Below, one piece after another: positions 1 through 6,316 of a DNA stretch of 7,548 nucleotides. The notes beneath the pieces were generated by a model. That model did no database searches. It saw only the letters and a list, made by a program, of their open reading frames with translations, and was not told the origin of the DNA. The DNA is from Candidatus Bathyarchaeota archaeon. Its GTDB lineage: Archaea > Thermoproteota > Bathyarchaeia > Bathyarchaeales > WAQA01. Each line of letters begins with the position of its first letter. The stretch's first letter is position 1. The stretch is taken from NCBI GenBank assembly GCA_015520475.1, contig WAQA01000128.1:1-7548 (forward strand), read 5' to 3'. Position numbers and translations under genes: made by a program.

Positions 1-414
1 AAACTTGAAGATGTTAAGAGGCAACTCATCAAGAGAAGAGAGAAGGGGAAAGGAACAGAGAGTTTAAGGAAGAAGATCACGAAGATACGGGAGGACATAA
101 GGAGGCAGAGGGAGAGAATAGAAAAACTTAAGATCAGATATAGGGAGAGGAGGGAGAGGCTGCATGAGAGATTATCCATCATGGAGAAGAGAAGCCGACA
201 GATGATAGAGAAGACGGAATTGCAGATCAAGATAAAGAGGGAGACACGTGACTATAACCTGAGCACGTCACTTAAGAGCTATATCGACCCGAGAATATAT
301 TATCGCTGGGGAAGGAGGGTAGACTTCGACTGGAAACTCTATTATCCGAAATCTCTCCAGAAGAAGTTCTCATGGGTTGAAGAGCCACCTGGAGAGGTTG
401 AAGCGGAGATCTAG
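1..414 (+). CDS. DNA topoisomerase IB (eukaryote-type), C-terminal part; 5' end outside window
   Basis: The frame is open from base 1 to the TAG at 412-414 (137 residues), so the gene enters from the left. The ATG at 181 is internal and should not be taken as the start. Residues 1-80 are a very basic, K/R/E-rich helix that resembles the coiled-coil linker of eukaryotic topoisomerase I. Residues 85-130 match the C-terminal domain: a short 'NLSTSLKSYIDPR' block with the presumed nucleophilic tyrosine at residue 94 (codon 280-282), then W-G and 'KSLQKKFSWV', comparable to human TOP1 around Tyr723 and its 'REKFAWA' tail. The enzyme would relax both positive and negative supercoils by forming a transient 3'-phosphotyrosyl bond. 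In this family the other catalytic residues (Arg, Lys, Arg, His) lie upstream and cannot be checked here. In Archaea the family is known mainly from Thaumarchaeota and close relatives. The gene converges with glnK. Confidence 0.9.
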   Translation, partial: KLEDVKRQLIKRREKGKGTESLRKKITKIREDIRRQRERIEKLKIRYRERRERLHERLSIMEKRSRQMIEKTELQIKIKRETRDYNLSTSLKSYIDPRIYYRWGRRVDFDWKLYYPKSLQKKFSWVEEPPGEVEAEI

Positions 415-428
415 TTGACGTCAGATGA

Positions 429-449
429 GGAGAGGAACAGATCCTCTCC
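429..449. terminator. Perfect hairpin between convergent genes, possible bidirectional terminator
   Basis: The two 8-base arms GGAGAGGA (429-436) and TCCTCTCC (442-449) are exact reverse complements around a 5-base loop. The hairpin starts 14 bases after the topoisomerase stop and lies 57 bases beyond the glnK stop on the other strand, so it occupies the convergent gap (415-506). No T-run follows on either strand, and archaeal terminators are usually T-rich rather than hairpin-based. The terminator role is therefore an inference; it could instead be an RNA 3'-end stabiliser or chance. Confidence 0.3.
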
Positions 450-506
450 ATCCCATTCGAGACGGAACCGATCAACAGGCAGATTCACCGTGAGGATACG
501 ACTGAA

Positions 507-845
507 TCATATCGCATGGTTCCCGCTCTCACCAGTTCTTATTCTGATCGCATGCTCCACAGGAATTATGAATATTTTTCCGTCACCGATCCTCCCGGTC
601 CTAGCAGCCTTCATAATCGTCTTAACCACAGTGTCCACCCTCTCATCCTCCACTACAATCTCAACCTTTATCTTCGGTAGGAGATCCACAGTCATTCTCT
701 GCCCTCTGAATTGGAGAGTTATACCCTTCTGCTCCCCCCTCCCCTTAACCTCAGTTATCGTCATCGACTTGAAGGCTGCTCTCTCAAGCTCCTCCTTCAC
801 TTGATCAAGCCTTTCAGGACGGATTATCGCTTCAATCTTCTTCAT
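507..845 (-). CDS. glnK: Nitrogen regulatory PII protein (GlnK/GlnB family)
   Basis: This 112-residue protein has the full PII length and lines up without gaps with E. coli GlnB. Family members are trimers that bind ATP/ADP and 2-oxoglutarate and block the Amt channel when nitrogen is plentiful. Visible landmarks are the N-terminal 'MKKIEAIIRP' strand, the T-loop (residues 37-55) with Gln39 and Lys58 used for 2-oxoglutarate binding, the B-loop 'TGRIGDGKIF' (83-92), and Arg101/Arg103 of the C-loop. Both T-loop tyrosines are replaced: position 46 is Phe and position 51, the uridylylation site in proteobacteria, is Met. Control is therefore probably by ligand binding alone. The ATG at 845 has the Shine-Dalgarno GAGGTG (851-856) five bases upstream, overlapping the amt stop, which indicates co-transcription and likely translational coupling. 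GlnK rather than GlnB is inferred from linkage to amt. Confidence 0.96.
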   Translation of the reverse strand: MKKIEAIIRPERLDQVKEELERAAFKSMTITEVKGRGEQKGITLQFRGQRMTVDLLPKIKVEIVVEDERVDTVVKTIMKAARTGRIGDGKIFIIPVEHAIRIRTGESGNHAI

Positions 846-850
846 AATCC

Positions 851-856
851 CACCTC
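851..856 (-). promoter_or_regulatory. Shine-Dalgarno site of glnK, overlapping the amt stop codon
   Basis: On the minus strand GAGGTG lies five bases before the glnK ATG, and its first two bases are the last two of the amt TGA (857-855). This confirms the start at 845 and suggests that ribosomes ending amt can re-initiate on glnK. Confidence 0.7.
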
Positions 857-2057
857 ATGCATACGCTTCTTCACCGTGCTGAGAGATATCCAGGCCAACG
901 TACTCCTCCTCTTCCCTAACCCTAAGCTTGACTATTACATCTATTATCTTGGCGAGGACAAGGGTTGCTGTGAACGCATATATCATAGCAGCTCCAGCCG
1001 CTATCACCTGTACACTGAACTGTTCAAGGTTACCGTAGAGTAGGCCGGAGTATCCGTTAACTGAACTATTCGCGAATATACCTGTTGCTATTGATCCCCA
1101 GAGGCCCCCTATCCCATGTATGGCCCATGCATCTAAGCTCTCATCCAAGCCTCTTTGAAGCCTGAAGAGCATCGCCCTATAACATAGTAAACCTGCCACA
1201 ACACCTATTATTATTGATGCTATGGGATCCACGTATCCTGCTGCAGGCGTTATAGCAACCAATCCAGCTACCGCCCCGCTCGCCATACCTGTAGAGCTGG
1301 GCTTCGCCCTCAACCAGCTTGCGAAGAGCCAGCCGAGAGCGCCTGATGCAGCAGCCGTATTCGTGACTAGGAGGGCGTTTGATGCGAGGCTGTTGGCTGC
1401 CAGAGCGCTTCCAGCATTGAAGCCGAACCATCCGAACCATAGTAACGCTAAACCTGCCAGGGTCATCGGGATGTTATGTGGTTCCATATCATATTCTCCG
1501 AAGCCTGATCTTCTCCCTATTACTATGGAGAGAGCCAGCGCTGAGAAGCCTGAGCTTATATGGACTACCGTTCCCCCTGCGAAGTCTAAGGCGCCGAGCC
1601 TTGCGCTCCAACCTCCTCCCCAAACCCAATGGGCAAGCGGGTCATAGATGAACGTTGTCCAGAGAACCCCAAATATTATGAAGGAGCTTAGCCTTCCCCT
1701 CTCAGCTACTCCGCTGGTGAGTATAGCTAGGGTTATAGCTGCGAAGGTGAGCTGGAACATTACGAATGCGAGCTCCGGCATCGTCAGATCAGAATTCTCC
1801 AGCCCCACCTCTCTCAGACCTAGATAGTTTAGGTTTCCTATGAAGCCCATTATGTCAGGGCCAAATGAAAGTGAGTAGCCGAGGAGAACCCATTGGACGC
1901 TGACCAACGCATATGCTATGAAGGAGAGGGATATGATCGAGATGACATTCTTCTTTCTTACGAGCCCTCCATAGAAGAGTCCTACCCCTGGAGTCATAAG
2001 CATCACCAGCGCAGTTGCAGAGAGCATCCAAGCTGTGTCTCCGCTGTTCAGGTTCAT
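855..2057 (-). CDS. amt: Ammonium transporter (Amt/Mep/Rh family)
   Basis: A 400-residue integral membrane protein with about 11 helices, a normal length for archaeal Amt. It would conduct ammonium or ammonia into the cell as a trimer. Family hallmarks seen are 'TPGVGLFYGGLVR' near residues 22-34, phenylalanines 101 and 105 of the periplasmic gate, Trp146, the signature 'DFAGGTVVHISSG' (158-170) with Asp158, the pore twin histidines His166 and His314, 'WFGFNAGSA' (210-218), and the cytoplasmic tail 'EEEEYVGLD...HGEEAY' that docks onto PII. There is no clear cleavable signal peptide. The ATG at 2057 has only a weak ribosome site (GGCGG, six bases upstream), but no better start lies upstream. 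glnK follows nine bases after the stop. Here amt precedes glnK, the reverse of the usual glnK-amt order. Confidence 0.97.
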   Translation of the reverse strand: MNLNSGDTAWMLSATALVMLMTPGVGLFYGGLVRKKNVISIISLSFIAYALVSVQWVLLGYSLSFGPDIMGFIGNLNYLGLREVGLENSDLTMPELAFVMFQLTFAAITLAILTSGVAERGRLSSFIIFGVLWTTFIYDPLAHWVWGGGWSARLGALDFAGGTVVHISSGFSALALSIVIGRRSGFGEYDMEPHNIPMTLAGLALLWFGWFGFNAGSALAANSLASNALLVTNTAAASGALGWLFASWLRAKPSSTGMASGAVAGLVAITPAAGYVDPIASIIIGVVAGLLCYRAMLFRLQRGLDESLDAWAIHGIGGLWGSIATGIFANSSVNGYSGLLYGNLEQFSVQVIAAGAAMIYAFTATLVLAKIIDVIVKLRVREEEEYVGLDISQHGEEAYA

Positions 2058-2114
2058 CGTCAGCCGCCTTATTGGGTATGATTCTTATCCCTCCCCCTCA
2101 CATTAAACATTTTG

Positions 2115-2124
2115 AAATATAAAA
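2115..2124 (-). promoter_or_regulatory. TATA box of the amt-glnK operon
   Basis: On the minus strand TTTTATATTT lies in an A/T-rich block (2102-2135) about 58 bases before the amt ATG. Archaeal spacing would put the transcription start near 2090-2095, giving a leader of roughly 35 bases. An imperfect inverted pair GGAAT/ATTTC lies just upstream (2136-2154). It vaguely recalls the GGAA/TTCC nitrogen operators of methanogens, but its spacing is wrong, so no regulator is assigned. Confidence 0.5.
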
Positions 2125-2214
2125 TTATTTAAGAAATGTTCATATCCATTCCTAAATAGTATGAAGGATGAGTTACCTGATGGATACTAAAGAATAATTT
2201 TAGAAGGTTACTCT

Positions 2215-2784
2215 TCAATCCCTTATTGAGATTCTAAGTTTAGCTAGGTCCTCCCTAATCTCAGCTCTCATACCCATAACCGAGAAGAACTCCTCCAGGA
2301 ATATTCTGATGAACTTTTTAGGGGCTTCTGAGAGCAGAACCAATGTGAATTCATTCTCTGAATTCTCATTCAGCCTGAAGAAGTTGCATGTTTCAAGGCG
2401 TTCCAGAAGATCCCTCGCTGAATTAATTTTACATCTTAACTGTTCAGCATGAGCCCTTGCAATCCTCCTACACCTATCCCAGAACCTCTCTTTCTCGCTG
2501 GAGGTCTCTATTAGATCCAGGAAGAGGAGCCAGTGATCAACATCCAGTATTATATGCTCCCCGGAGAGAAGCATATCTATGTATGTGTACACCTTCCTCC
2601 TCAAGTGGGGCTCCCTTATCGCCTTATTCTCATGGTAGAATCTTAAGGCACGCCTTATAATCTCGCTCTGAGAGAGATCTGTCTCCTTCTTGATCTTCTC
2701 GAGTAGATCAACCGTTGATTTATCGAAGGCTACAGTAATCCTCCTTGGATTCTTGACTTTAGCTGCACCCAGTAACAGGACTAT
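2215..2784 (-). CDS. Ribbon-helix-helix DNA-binding protein with unassigned C-terminal domain; start unresolved
   Basis: The frame is open from 2784 to the TGA at 2217-2215 (189 codons). Codons for a clear ribbon-helix-helix (CopG/MetJ-type) domain run from about 2751 to 2616: strand 'RRITVAFDKS' (contacts DNA as a dimer), helix 'TVDLLEKIKKET', turn 'DLSQSE', helix 'IIRRALRFYHENKAI'. The remaining roughly 130 residues form a mixed helical/strand region with 'ILDVDHWLLFLDLI', 'RFWDRCRRIARAHAEQLR' and 'FTLVLLSEAPKKFI', which I cannot assign; it may be a sensor or dimerisation domain. The first ATG/GTG/TTG in the frame is a TTG at 2604, which would cut off the whole DNA-binding domain and is very unlikely. 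Initiation must use a rare codon (for example CTG at 2778 or 2772), or the frame is interrupted: a TGA sits at 2787-2785, and one missing A near 2762 would join a GTG start to the domain. It lies upstream of amt on the same strand with a 157-base gap and a separate amt promoter. Confidence 0.8.
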   Translation of the reverse strand: MVLLLGAAKVKNPRRITVAFDKSTVDLLEKIKKETDLSQSEIIRRALRFYHENKAIREPHLRRKVYTYIDMLLSGEHIILDVDHWLLFLDLIETSSEKERFWDRCRRIARAHAEQLRCKINSARDLLERLETCNFFRLNENSENEFTLVLLSEAPKKFIRIFLEEFFSVMGMRAEIREDLAKLRISIRD

Positions 2785-2865
2785 TCACTGCACAGTCCTT
2801 TCCCTTACATGATGGATGGTATGTGAGGGGACACTCAGATTTGACATGTCCATGGAGGCCTCCAT
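2785..2865 (-). other. Possible 26-codon leader ORF in frame with the ribbon-helix-helix gene
   Basis: An ATG at 2865 is preceded by GGGGAG with a five-base spacer, a good Shine-Dalgarno arrangement, and lies about 50 bases after the start site predicted from the TATA box at 2939-2946. It reads 26 codons and ends in TGA (2787-2785), directly abutting the open frame of the ribbon-helix-helix gene in the same phase. It could be the true 5' end of a gene interrupted by a stop, a short leader peptide that couples translation, or chance. The peptide itself resembles nothing I know. Confidence 0.3.
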
Positions 2866-3162
2866 AACATCTCCCCAGACAGCATTCCTCCAGCTAATGA
2901 AGTATTATCGACAGACGATTATTCAATTTTTAAGAGATTATATAAATATTTTTTTATCGTATACATGATTAACATGCAACTCTTTTAGTATATTTGAGAT
3001 TTATTGAATAAATGAGTTGGGAAGAGCATCCTAGAATCAACAACCAAAAAGAGGAGGGATGAACGTCGGGAAACATTTTAAGAGAAACAGAACCCACAAT
3101 ATACATGTAAGAGGCTATCTAAAAATCAGATTCAATCCCAAAGCTTAAAAAGAGGTTTAATT
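2866..3162. other. Divergent intergenic region without a convincing gene
   Basis: This A/T-rich spacer separates the minus-strand ribbon-helix-helix gene from the plus-strand gene at 3163. It holds the TATA box at 2939-2946, a CATG-5-CATG inverted pair just upstream of it (2964-2976), a perfect 7-1-7 palindrome (2999-3013), and a weak plus-strand TATA-like CAATATAC (3097-3104). A 29-codon basic ORF on the plus strand (3059-3148) starts with its purine-rich site only one base from the ATG and is not called. Confidence 0.5.
2939..2946 (-). promoter_or_regulatory. TATA box for the ribbon-helix-helix gene
   Basis: The minus strand reads exactly TTTATATA, the archaeal TATA consensus, followed by A/T-rich DNA. 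Transcription would start near 2915, giving a leader of about 50 bases to the ATG at 2865 or about 130 bases to the main open frame. The same A/T block reads TATATAAA on the plus strand, but that would leave more than 190 bases to the plus-strand gene. Confidence 0.5.
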
Positions 3163-3891
3163 TTGAGTGAACAGCTCCTAACTACAGTGCTGGTTTCAGC
3201 AATCGTCGCATTAGTAACAACAATATCAACGCTCATAGGGCGAGACGTATTCAAGAAGATGAAAGGTAAGATATGGAAGTTAACGTGGAAGAATAGGATT
3301 CCAAAAGGCTATGTAGGAGCTGAAAAGGCATTAAAGATGAATGAAGAGGCAAAGGTTGAGATATTTGGCAGAAGATACACCGTCGCCGGCCTAGCAGAGT
3401 ATACACGGAAAGGAGAGAAGAGCTTCGAATTCGCAGTTATAGACGAAGATGAGGGGGTTGAGAGATGGCTTGAATTCAACGGTGACGAGATAATCATCTG
3501 GGCCTCAATCGATGACAGAGGCTTCTGGGAAGGGTTGGAGATGTACTTAACGGAGCCATCGCCAATCTCAATCAATTTTCTACGGAGACACTCAGGAAGA
3601 CTACCCCTAATAATAGATATTCCAGCAGACAACAGACAACTAAAAGTAAGATTAACAAATGTGGAACTGGACGGTGAAGTTGAACACCTATTCGGCGGAA
3701 CAAAGGAGACACCAGTACCATACAGAGCTAAATATAGATATGTACAGGGAATCCTCGAGGAGGAATATGCGGTTATAGAAGGTGAACAGCATCCACTATA
3801 CATAAGCTTTGAAGGTTATGGTGCAAGTGAGATCCTCACCGACATCTCACTCGGAGTCAAAGTTAAAGAGGGAGACATCCACCTAATCTAG
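3163..3891 (+). CDS. Membrane-anchored protein of unknown function, possibly DUF4178-like
   Basis: A 242-residue protein. Residues 4-26 are one hydrophobic helix, followed by a basic stretch (27-48, rich in Lys/Arg), so it is probably a single-pass protein with its bulk in the cytoplasm by the positive-inside rule. Residues 62-118 read as beta strands, 'AKVEIFGRRYTVAGLAEYTR' then '...FEFAVIDEDEG' and 'RWLEFNGDEIIIWASIDD', a pattern that recalls DUF4178 domains (a 'gr.Y.V.g' strand, then 'W.ey.l.d', then 'WL'). A second, similar strand-rich half spans 158-225. The family call is from memory of the pattern and is tentative; no catalytic residues are evident. The TTG start is supported by AGAGGT (3151-3156) six bases upstream. 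The MFS gene begins 43-58 bases after the stop, so the two are probably co-transcribed. Confidence 0.7.
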   Translation: MSEQLLTTVLVSAIVALVTTISTLIGRDVFKKMKGKIWKLTWKNRIPKGYVGAEKALKMNEEAKVEIFGRRYTVAGLAEYTRKGEKSFEFAVIDEDEGVERWLEFNGDEIIIWASIDDRGFWEGLEMYLTEPSPISINFLRRHSGRLPLIIDIPADNRQLKVRLTNVELDGEVEHLFGGTKETPVPYRAKYRYVQGILEEEYAVIEGEQHPLYISFEGYGASEILTDISLGVKVKEGDIHLI

Positions 3892-3949
3892 TAGAGGAGA
3901 CACAGTAATAGAGGTATGGTATGATCCTGAATTATTGAAGAGTGATCTG

Positions 3950-5101
3950 ATGAGTAAGAGGATCTATCTGGACAGGAACCTCCAAATAATCTTCTGCGTC
4001 ACCCTTATGGCCGTCCTCGGAGTCTCCAGCATCACACCAGCCTTCCCAAGGATTGTAGAGGCTTTAGGGATATCTCCAGGTGATGTCGGCCTATTAATTA
4101 CAGCCTTCACACTGCCAGGGGTGATCCTAGTTCCAGTGATGGGCATATTAGCTGATCATATTGGAAGAAAGAATGTTCTTGTCCCATCACTGATGCTCTT
4201 CGGGATCTCCGGAGGACTATGCTTCCTCGTCAAGAACTTCAACCTGCTACTGCTATTACGTTTCATCCAAGGAGTAGGAGCCGCCTCACTAGGATCACTC
4301 AACATCACTATAATAGGTGATCTGTATAGGGGGAGGGAACGGGCCGCGGCGATGGGATATAACACGAGCGTCCTCAGCCTAGGCACAGCAAGCTATCCAA
4401 TCATCGGCGGAGCCCTAGCCATGCTAAGCTGGAACTATCCATTCCTCCTCTCCATCGCCGCGATTCCCATAGGCGTCCTAGTCATGTTTAACCTAAAGAA
4501 TCCTGAACCAGAAGATCATAGAGGCCTGAGAGAATATCTAATAGGAACCTTGAAAAATGTTGGGAAGCCGCCGGTCATAGGGCTCCTCACCATAACCACC
4601 TCCACCTTCACTATACTTTACGGTTCATACTTAACCTATCTTCCATTATTGATGGGTCTCTTCGAAGCGACACCCCTCATGATCGGATTAATCATGTTCA
4701 TCATGTCCTTCACAACAGCCCTAACCTCATCACAGCTCAATAGACTCTTAAAGAGATGCTCCGAGAAGAGGCTTCTCATAGCAGCCTCCATCCTCTATTC
4801 CTTAGCCCTCATAACAATTCCATCAATCCCAAACCTCTACATACTTACAATCCCAATCATAATCTTTGGAGTTGCACACGGCCTTAACATTCCAGTCGTC
4901 CAGACCCTCCTAACAGGGATGGTGCCAACAGAGCAACGCGCAGCCATAATGTCCATAAATGGGATGGTTCTACGGTTAGGACAGACATTGGGACCAGTCA
5001 TAACTGGAGTGGCATATGCTATTACTGGGATTGACGGTGCATTCTATACAGGAGCGGGATTCGCAGCCATAATCCTATTAATATCCGCAACGCTTCTATA
5101 G
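3950..5101 (+). CDS. Major facilitator superfamily transporter (drug/multidrug efflux type)
   Basis: A 383-residue polytopic protein with about 12 membrane helices, the usual MFS length. Motif A is present in the loop between helices 2 and 3 as 'GILADHIGRKN' (65-75) with Asp69 and the Arg-Lys pair. Helix 4 carries Arg104 in 'RFIQGVGAA' (motif B), and 'YPIIGGALA' (149-157) fits motif C of drug:H+ antiporters in the 12-helix group. A cytoplasmic loop near 182-206 divides the two halves. It probably exports a small molecule in exchange for protons; the substrate cannot be read from sequence. The ATG at 3950 is preferred because GTGATC, complementary to the 16S rRNA tail, lies just upstream (3943-3948). 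A TTG at 3935 would add five residues. It follows the possible DUF4178-like gene, an apparent pair. It converges with the arsenite pump gene, so an arsenic role is not implied. Confidence 0.92.
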   Translation: MSKRIYLDRNLQIIFCVTLMAVLGVSSITPAFPRIVEALGISPGDVGLLITAFTLPGVILVPVMGILADHIGRKNVLVPSLMLFGISGGLCFLVKNFNLLLLLRFIQGVGAASLGSLNITIIGDLYRGRERAAAMGYNTSVLSLGTASYPIIGGALAMLSWNYPFLLSIAAIPIGVLVMFNLKNPEPEDHRGLREYLIGTLKNVGKPPVIGLLTITTSTFTILYGSYLTYLPLLMGLFEATPLMIGLIMFIMSFTTALTSSQLNRLLKRCSEKRLLIAASILYSLALITIPSIPNLYILTIPIIIFGVAHGLNIPVVQTLLTGMVPTEQRAAIMSINGMVLRLGQTLGPVITGVAYAITGIDGAFYTGAGFAAIILLISATLL

Positions 5102-5254
5102 AGATTTCAGACATGATGAGGAATGGAAGCAGCAAGACAGCAACACAGAGAAAAGTGAAAACATATTCAATATTTAATCTGCTGCTCCTCAGCCTAATAG
5201 TATCTCATGCAGACGACGTCAACCAATCCGATCATGCGGAACATGAAGACTTAT

Positions 5255-6316
5255 CTATGCGGCGTCTAAGAATACTCTTCTCTTAATCCATAATGCCACA
5301 TTCACGAGATTCATTAGGACTGGAACCTCGATTAGTGGTCCTATAACAGCTGCAAACGCCTCCCCAGAGTTTATTCCAAAGATAGCAACAGTCACCGCTA
5401 TGGCCAATTCAAAGTTGTTACTTGCAGCAGTGAATGAGAGGGTAACGGTCTCCGGATATGTGAAGCCAAACACCCAAGACATAAGGAATGAGACGGTAAA
5501 CATTATAATGAAGTAAAGCGTTAGGGGCAGGGCTACCCGTATAACATCCATGGGAAGCCTCACTATATATCCACCCTTCATAGAGAACATAACAACAACC
5601 GTGAAGAGAAGCCCTACAAGCGCCGTTGGACTCAGCCTCGACATGAATACCTCCTCATACCATTCCCTCCCCCTCCTCCTGATGAGGAAAAATCTTGTTG
5701 TAACGCCGGCTATGAATGGTATTCCAAGATATACCAATACGCTTTTAGCAACATCCCAGATTGAGATGTTAACTGCGACAGTCTCAGCTGAGGGAGAGAG
5801 CCACGCCGGGAGCAGCGTAACAAAGATGTAGGCATAGAAGGAGTAGAAGATTATCTGGAATATCGAGTTTAAAGCAACCAGAACCGCACAGTACTCATTA
5901 TCTCCACCTGCAAGCATATTCCATACAAGAACCATAGCTATGCATCGTGCGAGACCAACAATTATCAGTCCTATTCGATACTCAGGCAGATCCCACAGCA
6001 ACGTCCAAGCTAGAATGAACATGAGGAATGGACCAACAATCCAATTCTGTATAATAGAGATGGTGAACATCTTCCATGCCCCAGCAACCTTCGATATCTC
6101 CTCATATCTAACCCTGGCTAATGGAGGATACATCATCCAGAGAAGGCCAACAGCAATCGGCAACGACACCGTATCAACACGTAACATATCCAAGAGGACG
6201 GCTATTCTAGGGAAAACAGCGCCTAAACCAACGCCAGCACCCATAGCAAGGAAGATCCAGACAGTTAAGAACTTCTCCAGTATTGAGAGGCGCTTCACTC
6301 TCTCCGCATCACTCAT
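5255..6316 (-). CDS. acr3: Arsenite efflux transporter, ACR3 family
   Basis: A 353-residue membrane protein with about ten helices, the normal ACR3 length. It exports As(III), and sometimes Sb(III), using the proton gradient. The family's essential cysteine in helix 4 is Cys125 within 'GLARCIAMVLVWN', and the essential glutamate is Glu330 within 'IGPLIEVPVLM'. The conserved 'AASNNFELAIAV' block is at 298-309, and the N-terminal 'FPRIAVLLD' and 'PIAVGLLWMMYPPLA' blocks are also typical. ACR3 is unrelated in sequence to bacterial ArsB, although it is often annotated with that name. The ATG at 6316 has a G-rich upstream stretch (GGGGG) but no perfect Shine-Dalgarno site. It is divergent from the MIP18-arsR operon over a 75-base shared promoter, so coordinate control by that ArsR is likely. 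Confidence 0.96.
   Translation of the reverse strand: MSDAERVKRLSILEKFLTVWIFLAMGAGVGLGAVFPRIAVLLDMLRVDTVSLPIAVGLLWMMYPPLARVRYEEISKVAGAWKMFTISIIQNWIVGPFLMFILAWTLLWDLPEYRIGLIIVGLARCIAMVLVWNMLAGGDNEYCAVLVALNSIFQIIFYSFYAYIFVTLLPAWLSPSAETVAVNISIWDVAKSVLVYLGIPFIAGVTTRFFLIRRRGREWYEEVFMSRLSPTALVGLLFTVVVMFSMKGGYIVRLPMDVIRVALPLTLYFIIMFTVSFLMSWVFGFTYPETVTLSFTAASNNFELAIAVTVAIFGINSGEAFAAVIGPLIEVPVLMNLVNVALWIKRRVFLDAA

Noticed and set aside
415..804. 129-codon plus-strand ORF
   Set aside because: It is antisense to glnK, which has a full PII match; its composition reflects the complement of that gene.
1222..1647. 141-codon plus-strand ORF inside amt
   Set aside because: Shadow frame of the amt gene, whose family match is unambiguous across this span.
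2136..2154. GGAAT/ATTTC inverted pair near the amt promoter as an NrpR-type operator
   Set aside because: Spacing and arms differ from the GGAA-N6-TTCC operators of methanogens, and no NrpR is known from the window.
3059..3148. 29-codon basic ORF upstream of the possible DUF4178-like gene
   Set aside because: The purine-rich site is only one base from the ATG and the peptide shows no recognisable feature.
3309..3803. 164-codon minus-strand ORF
   Set aside because: Antisense to the gene at 3163-3891, which has its own ribosome site, membrane anchor and coherent fold; the antisense product is serine-rich and low in recognisable features.
3950..5101. MFS transporter as an ArsJ-type organoarsenical exporter
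   Set aside because: It is paired with the preceding gene rather than the ars locus, converges with acr3, and no GAPDH-like partner gene is present; generic drug-efflux motifs fit better.
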